A stretch of 64,000 nucleotides of DNA from Alphaproteobacteria bacterium. GTDB taxonomy: Bacteria; Pseudomonadota; Alphaproteobacteria; Rhizobiales; GCA-2746425. Shown in pieces: positions 1-7,325 of this stretch (the first letter of the stretch is position 1; each line of letters starts with the position of its first letter). The DNA lies in NCBI GenBank assembly GCA_024743215.1, contig JANSWZ010000010.1, forward strand, positions 1 through 64,000, read 5' to 3'. Position numbers and translations under genes: made by a program. Below the pieces are notes generated by a model, which made no database searches, had not been told where the DNA came from, and was given only the letters and a program-made list of their open reading frames with translations.

Positions 1-420
1 AAGCCATCGAGATAGATTCCCAAGATGCGCTTGCCCACCGTAATCTCGGCTACCTGCTCAGTCGGGACCCGGACCGTAGAGTAGAGGCTGAACAGGCTTA
101 TCGAAAAGCCATCGAGATAGATTCCCAAGATGCGCTTGCCCACCGTAATCTCGGCTACCTGCTCAGTCGGGACCCGGACCGTAGAGTAGAGGCTGAACAG
201 GCTTATCGAAAAGCCATCGAGATAGATCCTCAAGATGCGCTTGCCCACGATAATCTTGGGGTTATGCTCAGTCAGGACCCAGACCGTAGAGTAGAGGCTG
301 AACAGGCTTATCGAAAAGCCATCGAGATAGATCCCCAAGATGCGCTTGCCCACCACAATCTTGGTAACCTGCTCAGTCAGGACCCAGACCGTAGAGCAGA
401 GGCCAAACCAGAGGTGGAAG
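1..420 (+). repeat. Four tandem 105-bp repeats inside the TPR gene
   Basis: Units begin at 1, 106, 211 and 316. Units 1 and 2 are identical over all 105 bases; units 3 and 4 differ from them at a modest number of positions. The period is exactly 35 codons, so gain or loss of a unit keeps the frame. The array may continue to the left of the window. Confidence 0.95.
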
Positions 421-434
421 TTGACAAAAACTAA
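1..434 (+). CDS. TPR-repeat protein, 3' end only
   Basis: The reading frame is open from the left edge (first full codon at base 3) to a TAA at 432-434, so only about 143 C-terminal residues are seen. They consist of four consecutive 35-residue units of the form AIEID..DALAH.NLG.LLS.DPDRR.EAEQAYRK, which matches the tetratricopeptide pattern (N-L-G in helix A, A..AYRKAIEIDP in helix B) with one extra residue over the usual 34. TPR arrays form superhelical protein-binding scaffolds; no enzymatic domain is visible here. The last unit degenerates into AKPEVEVDKN before the stop. The N-terminus, any signal peptide and the total number of repeats lie outside the window. The partner and role cannot be inferred. 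Confidence 0.85.
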   Translation, partial: AIEIDSQDALAHRNLGYLLSRDPDRRVEAEQAYRKAIEIDSQDALAHRNLGYLLSRDPDRRVEAEQAYRKAIEIDPQDALAHDNLGVMLSQDPDRRVEAEQAYRKAIEIDPQDALAHHNLGNLLSQDPDRRAEAKPEVEVDKN

Positions 435-605
435 AAAAAAAACGATGGCGACGAAGATGTGGGGATTTTCAACAATATCACCAAAAGCGTGAGCCCCACC
501 CTTTAGTGTGCGGTTGGCAACACCGCTCTGGAAAATAGCCAATTTGAGCTCCGAATCGCGATTAGCCGACTTGCCCGGCATACATTTTGTTCCTATTATG
601 TTCTC

Positions 606-845
606 ATGCCATCAGAGAAACCACCCCCACGCATCGAGATCATTCAGGACGCAATTGACCGGCGTCTTTGGCTGCGCGTTCATTGCAAATCTTGCTCAAA
701 ATCAACGGAAATTCCGCACGGGTTGATCGCTAGTATGGTGTCAGGTCGGCTGAGCCTGTCAGAAGCGGAACCCAAATTCAAATGCACATCCTGCGGCGAA
801 ACGCAGGCCAAGCTGTCCGTTACTGACCCGCTGGATAACTGGTGA
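606..845 (+). CDS. Small zinc-ribbon-like hypothetical protein
   Basis: A 79-residue protein with two CxxC pairs, C27-K-S-C30 and C60-T-S-C63, separated by 29 residues. This spacing and the basic flanks (WLRVHCKSC, FKCTSCGE) are typical of a single treble-clef or zinc-ribbon fold binding one zinc ion. No further domain is present. It is a plausible small nucleic-acid- or protein-binding factor, but the function is unknown. The ATG at 606 has no strong Shine-Dalgarno sequence. It lies between the TPR gene and the tRNA-Phe remnant, so it may belong to the putative island on the left. Confidence 0.6.
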   Translation: MPSEKPPPRIEIIQDAIDRRLWLRVHCKSCSKSTEIPHGLIASMVSGRLSLSEAEPKFKCTSCGETQAKLSVTDPLDNW

Positions 846-990
846 CTTTTACCAGGCCCCTTACGAATTGTGCCCGTTTTTGTGCGCGAAAGTTTTCCGA
901 TTGTTCTCTTGCTTCTCAAAACGGCAAGGGGATTAATGCATTAAAAACAATGGATTGGCGGAAAATAACGGAGAAAACTAGCGAAGATTG

Positions 991-1040
991 ACGGATTGAA
1001 AATCCGCGTGTCGGTGGTTCAAATCCGCCCCCGGGCACCA
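991..1040 (+). pseudogene. tRNA-Phe (GAA) 3' half, candidate att site
   Basis: The bases run from the 5' side of the anticodon stem through loop TTGAAAA (anticodon GAA), variable region GTGTC, T stem-loop GGTGG-TTCAAAT-CCGCC, acceptor strand CCCGGGC, discriminator A and CCA. All are as expected for tRNA-Phe. The 5' half is missing: upstream there is no GCCCGGG acceptor strand and no D arm. Such a 3' fragment is what an integrase-driven insertion into a tRNA-Phe gene leaves at the distal end, with the intact gene at the other end. Orientation puts the inserted DNA to the left of this point. Confidence 0.75.
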
Positions 1041-1110
1041 TTTTCTCCAAGCCGCATTCCTGTGATGATTTGGCCTCGAATTTATTTGTTTGCGGGCTCT
1101 TCGGCTTCGC

Positions 1111-1704
1111 TCAGCCAAGCACCACCCCAATCGCCATTTTTGCATCCCTCAACAACCGGTCCCGATCTTTTTCCGACGCAGCAATCCGTGCAAGTGATAC
1201 CGTTCCAATCAGAAGACAGGCCGCCGTATTGGCTTTGCTTATGGCAACCAACTGATCGTCACCAATTGCTCGTGCAATCAGCTGCGTTGTCGTTTCGAGC
1301 GCTTCGCTTGCCGATTGCCGTGCCGCGCCATCTGTGCGTGCAGCCTCGCCGGACAGGGCTGCCAGTGGGCAACCATTTGATAAATCATTGACATGCTCCA
1401 CCGATAGATAGGTGTTGATATAGTCGTCCAGCGCTTTCAAACGCTCGGTCTGCGTCTCTGCCACACGCAAGGCTCTGGTCACATCCTGGGTGGCGAAATG
1501 AAACGCGGCGCCAACCAATTCATCCTTGGATTTGAAATGACGATAGAATCCGCCATGAGTCAGTCCTGCAGAATTCATCACATCCGACACGCTTGTCGTC
1601 TCCAATCCACCGGACCGTAGAAGGCGTGAAGCCTCTTCAATGATCCGCTTGTGACTGCGTTCTTTTTCTGCGGCCGAAACTCTTGGCATCATTTTCTCCG
1701 ACAT
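1111..1704 (-). CDS. TetR/AcrR-family transcriptional regulator
   Basis: A 197-residue one-domain-plus-ligand-domain repressor. Residues 38-57 (SVSDVMNSAGLTHGGFYRHF) form the helix-turn-helix, and the N-terminal 20-65 region is the classical TetR_N domain. The C-terminal 130 residues form the variable effector pocket; its sequence (TYLSVEHVNDLSNGCPLAALSGE) resembles regulators such as NemR/AcrR that often control reductases of electrophilic or aromatic compounds. It is divergent from the NmrA-like reductase gene with 74 bp between the starts, and a perfect dyad in that gap is its likely operator. It probably represses itself and the neighbouring two-gene unit. The inducer is unknown. Confidence 0.9.
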   Translation of the reverse strand: MSEKMMPRVSAAEKERSHKRIIEEASRLLRSGGLETTSVSDVMNSAGLTHGGFYRHFKSKDELVGAAFHFATQDVTRALRVAETQTERLKALDDYINTYLSVEHVNDLSNGCPLAALSGEAARTDGAARQSASEALETTTQLIARAIGDDQLVAISKANTAACLLIGTVSLARIAASEKDRDRLLRDAKMAIGVVLG

Positions 1705-1724
1705 AAGCGCTTGACTCTATAGAT

Positions 1725-1737
1725 GATGTATAACATC
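1725..1737. promoter_or_regulatory. Candidate TetR operator dyad
   Basis: GATGT-ATA-ACATC is a perfect inverted repeat in the 74-bp gap between the divergent TetR and NmrA-like genes. It sits inside a broader imperfect dyad TAGATG-N8-CATCTA at 1720-1739. Position and symmetry fit TetR-family binding. Binding by this protein is inferred. Confidence 0.55.
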
Positions 1738-1778
1738 TAATATTAAAGATTACTATCATCATCTAAACGGAGCGACGC

Positions 1779-2882
1779 ATGCCAAAGCCTCTTATTCTGG
1801 TTACATCTGCTTCTGGTAAGACAGGACTCCAGGTCTCACTTCAACTGCGCCAACAGGGCTTTCCCGTGCGTGCATTTGTCCGCAGGCATGATCACAGATC
1901 AAGATTGCTGGAAGAGGCAGGCGCGGAACTGTTTGTCGGCAATCAATATTCCCTTTCGGATATGCGCCGGGCGATGCACGGCGTTCAACGAGCCTATCAA
2001 TGTGCGCCAACCGCACCCAATGGCCTTCATTTCAACGCTGTGTTTGCCGCAGCGGCCTATGAAGCGGGGGTTGAACATGTCGTGACACTCAGCCAATGGC
2101 TGTCCAGCGTTGATCATCCGTCTCTGTTCACCCGTGAGGTGTTCATCAGCGATATTTTGATCGCGATGCGGCCTGAAATGACGGTCACCACGATCAATGT
2201 CGGATGGTTTGCTGACAACTATCTGATGGTTCTGGATATGGCGGCACATCTGGGTATCTTTGCGATGCCGCTTGGCGATGGAACCGTGAAAAAGAACGCG
2301 CCGCCCTCCAATGCAGATATTGCAAGCGTTGCAGTCGGCGCTCTCATGGACCCGGCCAGTCATGCTGGCAAAACCTATCGGCCCACAGGTCCGGACCTCT
2401 TGTCACCAAATGATATTGCGGCCGCGATGGGGCGTGTTCTTGGTCGAAAGGTCAAATACCAAAACATCTCGGAAAACATGATGCTCAAGGCTCTTAAAGC
2501 ATTGCCGCCGGATAATTATTCCGAAGCCGCCGTATCGCAACTCAAAATCTATGCTGATGAATATCGCAGAGGCACCTTTGCGGTGAATGCACCGACACAG
2601 GATGTCCAAAAAACTGGTGGCCGTGTGCCAGAAGATTTTGAATCCATTTTACGCCGTGCGGTTTCAAAGCGCGCGGATTTGAAACCTGGTTTTATCCGCA
2701 CGTTGAAAGCTGTGACTGGATTCCTGAAAATCCTCATCACCTCAGCACCCAATCCAAGTGCCATCGAAGCCTCTAAGGATTTCGTCCAACTCGCGACGCC
2801 GGAATTCTGTCAGGAAAGTCAGTTTTGGCAGCACAGCCATCGGCCGGAAAGCCCGGTTCAAATTGCGGATGCTGCGGCCTGA
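1779..2882 (+). CDS. NmrA-like NAD(P)-binding reductase
   Basis: A 367-residue atypical short-chain dehydrogenase. Residues 5-18 (LILVTSASGKTGLQ) form the beta-alpha-beta dinucleotide-binding turn of the NmrA/HSCARG group, and residues 30-60 carry RAFVRR, the arginine-rich loop that selects NADPH. The middle (YEAGVEHVVTLSQWLSS) matches the NmrA core. There is no YxxxK catalytic pair, as is usual for NmrA-like proteins, which act either as NAD(P)H sensors or as quinone/azo reductases. The C-terminal 70 residues extend beyond the usual 290-residue length. GGAGCG precedes the ATG. It is divergent from the TetR gene and 48 bp upstream of a carbonic anhydrase with which it is probably cotranscribed. 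Confidence 0.85.
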   Translation: MPKPLILVTSASGKTGLQVSLQLRQQGFPVRAFVRRHDHRSRLLEEAGAELFVGNQYSLSDMRRAMHGVQRAYQCAPTAPNGLHFNAVFAAAAYEAGVEHVVTLSQWLSSVDHPSLFTREVFISDILIAMRPEMTVTTINVGWFADNYLMVLDMAAHLGIFAMPLGDGTVKKNAPPSNADIASVAVGALMDPASHAGKTYRPTGPDLLSPNDIAAAMGRVLGRKVKYQNISENMMLKALKALPPDNYSEAAVSQLKIYADEYRRGTFAVNAPTQDVQKTGGRVPEDFESILRRAVSKRADLKPGFIRTLKAVTGFLKILITSAPNPSAIEASKDFVQLATPEFCQESQFWQHSHRPESPVQIADAAA

Positions 2883-2930
2883 TGGTCAGGATCTTAGTCA
2901 TTTCAAAGTCGGTCAAACAGGAGAAACCAC

Positions 2931-3461
2931 ATGTCTGAAACAAAGACGCTACTCGATCGAAACCGCGCATTTTCAAACACTTTCGAGGCCCGTGACTTGC
3001 CGATACTGCCAAAAATGCGAACCGTGGTGTTGGCATGTGCCGACGCGCGCGTGGACCCAGCGTATTTTTTTGGCTTGGAATTGGGAGATGCGGTGATTAT
3101 CCGCAACAATGGCGGGCGCGTTACGCCTTCTGTCATCGAAGAAATTGCAACATTGGCCTTCATGGTTGCCATGATGGATGGCGAAAATCGCCAGCCTTTT
3201 GAATTGGTTCTGGTACAGCACACCCAATGTGGCGCTGAACGTTTTGCGGATCCCGGCTTTCAGAAAGCGCTGAAGGCCAAGGTCGGCGTCGACGTGTCTG
3301 CGGTGGCGATCACTGACCATGAACTCAGCCTGCAGGATGACATCGAAAGTCTGCGCAATGCACCCGGAATCCCCGATTATGTGGTGGTTTCCGGATACAT
3401 TTATGATGTGCAGACTGGCCAGGTGCGCGAAATTGTTTCACCAGCACCATTGTCACAATAA
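2931..3461 (+). CDS. Beta-class carbonic anhydrase-like protein
   Basis: A 176-residue protein with the beta-carbonic anhydrase zinc site: C36 and D38 in ACADARVD, then H97 and C100 in QHTQCGA. The D-R dyad that activates the metal (D38/R40) is kept, so reversible hydration of carbon dioxide is the likely reaction. It lacks a signal peptide and should be cytoplasmic. It is shorter than many beta-type enzymes (about 200-220 residues). AGGAG precedes the ATG closely. The gene follows the NmrA-like gene by 48 bp on the same strand, suggesting one TetR-controlled unit, although a functional link between the two is not obvious. The downstream gene is convergent. Confidence 0.85.
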   Translation: MSETKTLLDRNRAFSNTFEARDLPILPKMRTVVLACADARVDPAYFFGLELGDAVIIRNNGGRVTPSVIEEIATLAFMVAMMDGENRQPFELVLVQHTQCGAERFADPGFQKALKAKVGVDVSAVAITDHELSLQDDIESLRNAPGIPDYVVVSGYIYDVQTGQVREIVSPAPLSQ

Positions 3462-3493
3462 AGACAAGGTACCAGCCAAGCTGCCAACCAGGA

Positions 3494-4552
3494 TCAAAGC
3501 GCCTGCTCTGCCAGTTTTGTTCCGGCGACACGCGCTTTGATTTTGGCAAAAGCTGTGGCACGTGCCATGGCAATATCATCACCAAAGGGCGAAAATCCGC
3601 AATCATCAGTGGTGCCGAACCGCTCGCCCTTGAGGTGTTCAGCAATTTCCAGAGTTGCATCGCGCACTTGCTCAGCCGTTTCTGCTGTTGTGTTGCAAGG
3701 ATCGATCACACCGACAAAGGCAATCTGGTGTGACTGACGTTCACGTTGAATGATGTCGAGAACCCTCGGCTTGTCTGCCTCACTGGCCATTTGCAGATAG
3801 AACCGCCCGGCATTCATCTTGAAAAGGTCCGGCAACAGTTCTGAATAATCGACATCGGCGGAGTGCGTGGAGTTATGGTCGCCGCCAGGGCAGGTATGAA
3901 CACCAATTCTGGCGCGTTCATCGTCTGAAAACTGAGCCAGAACCATATTGTTGAGATCAACGAACTGGCGCAACAGGCCTTTGCTTGGGTCAAGTTTGCA
4001 TGCAAGACGTCCTTCGGTGAAGTCAATCTGCACAATTTCGGCCCCGGCATCGAAAGCGGACCGGATATCCTTGACGCATTCGCCAACCAGATCTTCAACA
4101 AAGGTCTCGCGCGCATAGCCATCAATGCCAGCCACAGGGTAGAGAAGCGCCATGGCTGAGGGAGAAATAACAGCTTGCTTCAGGCGGTGTTGTGTCAAAG
4201 TTTTCGCCTTTGCAACATAGGCGCCAGTATAGGTCCCATAGCGAAAGGGACCGGCCGTCAGGCATGGCAATTGCCGTGTATGGCCATCTTCAAACGGAAT
4301 AACCACGCCATCTGGAGCGAGGTTGGAAAGGCCTGCCAAAGGATAGCTTACAAAGCTGTGCTTCGATTGTTCGCCATCTGTAATAATCGCCGACCCAGTC
4401 GCTTCCATTTCTGCAATGGTTTCAGTCAGCGCCCGGTTTTGAACCGCTTCAAACTCATCAGCGTATAGTGTTCCGGCCTGTAATGCACCCATGGCATCAA
4501 TCAGATATTGAGGCCTTGGAACGCTGCCGCAACCTTCTGTCGGGATAATCAT
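3494..4552 (-). CDS. MetE C-terminal-domain-like methyltransferase
   Basis: A 352-residue protein of the cobalamin-independent methionine synthase barrel family (UROD/MetE-like). The zinc ligands of MetE have counterparts: H219 and C221 in VHTCPGGD, E258 in MASEAD, and C318 in TTDDCGFSPF. The N-terminal MetE half that binds folate polyglutamate is absent, so this is one of the stand-alone relatives that use other methyl or thiol donors; the true substrate is unknown. I start at ATG 4552 because AGGTG lies seven bases upstream; a GTG at 4561 falls inside that ribosome-binding site. It is monocistronic and convergent with the carbonic anhydrase gene. Confidence 0.8.
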   Translation of the reverse strand: MIIPTEGCGSVPRPQYLIDAMGALQAGTLYADEFEAVQNRALTETIAEMEATGSAIITDGEQSKHSFVSYPLAGLSNLAPDGVVIPFEDGHTRQLPCLTAGPFRYGTYTGAYVAKAKTLTQHRLKQAVISPSAMALLYPVAGIDGYARETFVEDLVGECVKDIRSAFDAGAEIVQIDFTEGRLACKLDPSKGLLRQFVDLNNMVLAQFSDDERARIGVHTCPGGDHNSTHSADVDYSELLPDLFKMNAGRFYLQMASEADKPRVLDIIQRERQSHQIAFVGVIDPCNTTAETAEQVRDATLEIAEHLKGERFGTTDDCGFSPFGDDIAMARATAFAKIKARVAGTKLAEQAL

Positions 4553-4710
4553 GCAAGTCACCTTTGGTTGTTCGATACCGGAGCTTCCAAGTGTTGGATC
4601 TACCGGTTTTTTCGATTCTTGGTTTTAGTAGCGGATCTTCATAACATGATTGATATCTGAACACCCACGCTGCCAATGAATGCCAAGCGCCTGACAACCG
4701 TATTTTCGCC

Positions 4711-5259
4711 TCAACGTGGTTTCGTGACCCTTGCATGAAACACGGTCCGTCCCACAACGATCAACATTATGATGATTGCGCAAGTCGTTGCGCCGGCTTT
4801 CACGATGGACGCCACACTCGAAAGGCTGACAAGACTAACAGGAACCTTTGGCCATAGAACCAGCATTGCAGTGATTCCCGTGTTTTCAAGATAATCAGCC
4901 GCTGCAGCAAGCCAGCTAAGACCAATGCCAAGCCCGATCCATCGACCGGCGGTTAAAATCGACCGGCACCAGAGAAAGGCATTTGTCAGGAACAGTGCGA
5001 AGGCTGCCGGGAACACCATATCGAGCGGGATCTGGTGCGTGAGGTAGTAGCGGCGACCGGCTTCACCAAGCGCCTCCAGCAGCAATTGAGCGTCTTCATA
5101 GCTATACCCGGTTGGACGCATGTCGAAGGGTGCCACTCCAGACAAAGTCTCAAGTTCTTTCAGCGTGACCAGAACCATAATGGCGTAAAACACAGCGGTA
5201 ATTGCAGAGAATACATATGTTCTCTGGCGAAAGCGCTTCATATCATTCCTTGTACTCAT
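4711..5259 (-). CDS. Hypothetical four-helix membrane protein
   Basis: A 182-residue protein with four predicted membrane helices (about residues 15-33, 78-97, 103-122 and 148-170) and a 40-residue loop after the first helix containing FDMRPTGYSYEDAQLLLEALGEAGRRYYL. That loop pattern recurs in small uncharacterised bacterial membrane proteins; I do not recognise a functional family. The start at 5259 (MSTRND) is preferred over an upstream in-frame start because AGGAGA sits eight bases before it. It is divergent from the Crp-like gene at 5339, with 79 bp between them. Confidence 0.65.
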   Translation of the reverse strand: MSTRNDMKRFRQRTYVFSAITAVFYAIMVLVTLKELETLSGVAPFDMRPTGYSYEDAQLLLEALGEAGRRYYLTHQIPLDMVFPAAFALFLTNAFLWCRSILTAGRWIGLGIGLSWLAAAADYLENTGITAMLVLWPKVPVSLVSLSSVASIVKAGATTCAIIIMLIVVGRTVFHARVTKPR

Positions 5260-5338
5260 GTGTCGTTCTCCTATGCTGAGTACGGCTTTAATGTGCATTG
5301 AAGACCACGGCATTATCATTTGTTAACGGAGGCAAAAA

Positions 5339-5914
5339 ATGAAAATTGCTCCGCTGCTGACGAAAACCGGACTGAGTGACACTTCCATAGATAAGCGCAT
5401 TGCGACAATGCTCGCCCAGCGGTGGGTGCCTCGACATGTCCCGAAAGGCGACTTTCTTGTTTGTCAGGGAAATGAAGATGCCTTTGAGTACATGATACTA
5501 AGCGGGAGCGCAGTCAGCCATATCAGCGATGCGGAAGGGCGCAATGTCTGTGTGGCATTTCACCTTGGACCCGCAATCATGACGCCGAATATCGCGCGCC
5601 AACGCTCGCAGGCATCTCTGGTAAATATCGAGATTATGTCTGACGCAGTTGTGGCCTCAATGCCGTCGAACGAATTGTTGGCTCTTATGATCGCCAATGC
5701 GGAAATCCGTGAATGGGCTAACGCGATCCTGAGAGACGAAATTGGGTCCAAAGCCGAACGAGAATGGTGTCTTGCAGCACTCGGCGGCGCAGAACGACTG
5801 AACTGGTTTCGCAGTCGCTATCCGGATTTCGAAAACCTGTTTGGCCATGCCTATATTGCGTCGTTTCTAGGGTTGACGCCGGTCACATTGAGCCGTCTTA
5901 GAAATAGAAATTAG
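5339..5914 (+). CDS. Crp/Fnr-family transcriptional regulator
   Basis: A 191-residue regulator. Residues 25-120 form a cyclic-nucleotide-binding-type beta roll (KGDFLVCQGNEDAFEYMILSG). The C-terminal HTH is at about 168-188 (HAYIASFLGLTPVTLSRLR), the form seen in short Crp-like proteins that lack the long dimerisation and wing regions. The effector pocket lacks the RAAS-type arginine of true cAMP receptors, and there are no N-terminal Fnr cysteines, so the signal is unknown. GGAGG lies eight bases before the ATG. It is divergent from the small membrane protein gene and may regulate it. Confidence 0.85.
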   Translation: MKIAPLLTKTGLSDTSIDKRIATMLAQRWVPRHVPKGDFLVCQGNEDAFEYMILSGSAVSHISDAEGRNVCVAFHLGPAIMTPNIARQRSQASLVNIEIMSDAVVASMPSNELLALMIANAEIREWANAILRDEIGSKAEREWCLAALGGAERLNWFRSRYPDFENLFGHAYIASFLGLTPVTLSRLRNRN

Positions 5915-6080
5915 AGATGCAATTCATTTGCCGAATTGAACCAGTCAACTGACTTGGGGCCGCGCTGCGAACAAAGCCAGTTTTCAGACCGTTTCAAGTT
6001 TGGGGCCAATGGCGGTGCAGCGCTGTGGTCCCGGACCGCTGCCGGAATATTCGTGCCAGGCACCTTGATGCAGTGTCGGA

Positions 6081-7325
6081 TTACGCCTGACACAGGCCGC
6101 TAGTATCGATCTCCGGTTCCATCCCGGAAATGATATCAGCAACCACTTTTGAGGTGCCACAAGCCTGAGTCCAACCATTGGAACCGTGCCCTGCATTCAG
6201 GAAAAGGTTGTTGTAGCGCGTTTTGCCAAGTCGGGGCGGCCCGTCCGGTGTCATGGGTCGGAAACCGGACCAACGCTTGCACTCTGCCGGCTTTATTGCG
6301 CCGGGGAAAAGTGCTTCGGTGCGGTGCAGGACATTCTCGAAGGCAGACGGTCGCAACGTGTCATCAAATCCGGCAATCTCGGCAACACCCGCCACACGCA
6401 ACCGGTCGCCAAGGCGGGTGAACATGATTTTGGAGTGTTCATCCATCACCGATGACCGGGGCGCGTTGTCGCTATCCTGAATGGTTCCTGTGATGGAATA
6501 TCCTTTGACCGGATAAACTGGCAAAGACAGCCCTAAGGGCCGCAACAGGCCAGCGACTTTTGCGCCCAGAGCAACCACATAGGCATCCGCATCAAAAGAG
6601 CCTGCGCTGGTGTCCACGCAATCGATTTGGCCGTCCTCAGCGACAAGCTTTTGAATCTCTGTGTTGTAGTGGAAGATGACGCCTTGTGCCTGCAGCAACG
6701 CTGTGAGTTCCCTGCAGAACATATGGCAGTCACCGGTTTCATCCTTTGGCAGATGCAAACCGCCCATGAGGGGTACGCGGGAGTTTTTCAGTGCCGGTTC
6801 AATTTTGCTGGCCTCGGCAGAGTCCACCAGGCGGTTGGGGATACCTTCCTCATCCAGCAAGTGTGCGCAGTGCGCTCCATAGTCAAATTCTTCTTCGGAT
6901 TGAAAAAGCTGAAGCACACCCGCTGATTGATTGGCATATTGAATGCCTGTTTCAGCCCTCAGCGATTGCAGGCATGCCAGACTATAATGGGCAATCCGCT
7001 GCATGGTCTGTTTGTTATGGTTGAATTTTTCGGTCTGGCAGTTGGACACAAATTGCAGCAACCACCGCCACTGCGCCGGATCAATTTTGGGTCTGATTTT
7101 CAAAGGGGCAGAGCGCTGGAACATCCACTTCAAAGCTTTCAGCGGCATGCCTGGCGCGGCCCATGGTCCGGCAAAACTGGGACAGACACCACCCGCATTG
7201 CCAAAGCTGGCCCCCAGAGCAGGTTCGGAATTCTGGTCCAGCACCACAACTTCATGTCCGGCTTTGTGCAGATACCAGGCACTTGTTACACCAACAACAC
7301 CGGCTCCCAGAACAACAACTTTCAC
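6081..7325 (-). CDS. DadA-like FAD-dependent D-amino-acid dehydrogenase
   Basis: A 414-residue flavoprotein of the DAO/DadA family. The FAD-binding GxGxxG lies at residues 7-12 (LGAGVVGV) followed by the acidic end of strand 2 (VVVLDQ). The C-terminal GHGSNGWTQACGT is the conserved FAD-contact segment of DadA. These enzymes oxidise D-amino acids or N-alkyl amino acids to imino acids and pass electrons to the respiratory chain. It is the last gene of the operon that begins with the TRAP transporter near 14.4 kb, and its start overlaps the preceding stop by four bases (ATGA), so it is translationally coupled to the molybdoenzyme. With the DapA-family lyase upstream, a D-hydroxyproline-type or other cyclic amino acid substrate is possible but unproven. 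Confidence 0.88.
   Translation of the reverse strand: MKVVVLGAGVVGVTSAWYLHKAGHEVVVLDQNSEPALGASFGNAGGVCPSFAGPWAAPGMPLKALKWMFQRSAPLKIRPKIDPAQWRWLLQFVSNCQTEKFNHNKQTMQRIAHYSLACLQSLRAETGIQYANQSAGVLQLFQSEEEFDYGAHCAHLLDEEGIPNRLVDSAEASKIEPALKNSRVPLMGGLHLPKDETGDCHMFCRELTALLQAQGVIFHYNTEIQKLVAEDGQIDCVDTSAGSFDADAYVVALGAKVAGLLRPLGLSLPVYPVKGYSITGTIQDSDNAPRSSVMDEHSKIMFTRLGDRLRVAGVAEIAGFDDTLRPSAFENVLHRTEALFPGAIKPAECKRWSGFRPMTPDGPPRLGKTRYNNLFLNAGHGSNGWTQACGTSKVVADIISGMEPEIDTSGLCQA

Noticed and set aside
1-420. The tandem 105-bp repeats as a CRISPR array or non-coding satellite
   Set aside because: There are no unique spacers, units are contiguous, and the frame encodes a regular TPR pattern.
991-1040. Functional tRNA-Phe gene
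   Set aside because: The 5' acceptor strand and D arm are absent from the preceding 100 bases, so no cloverleaf can form.
996-1391. 131-residue open frame on the plus strand
   Set aside because: It runs through the tRNA fragment and antisense to the TetR gene, with proline- and serine-rich sequence of no recognisable type.
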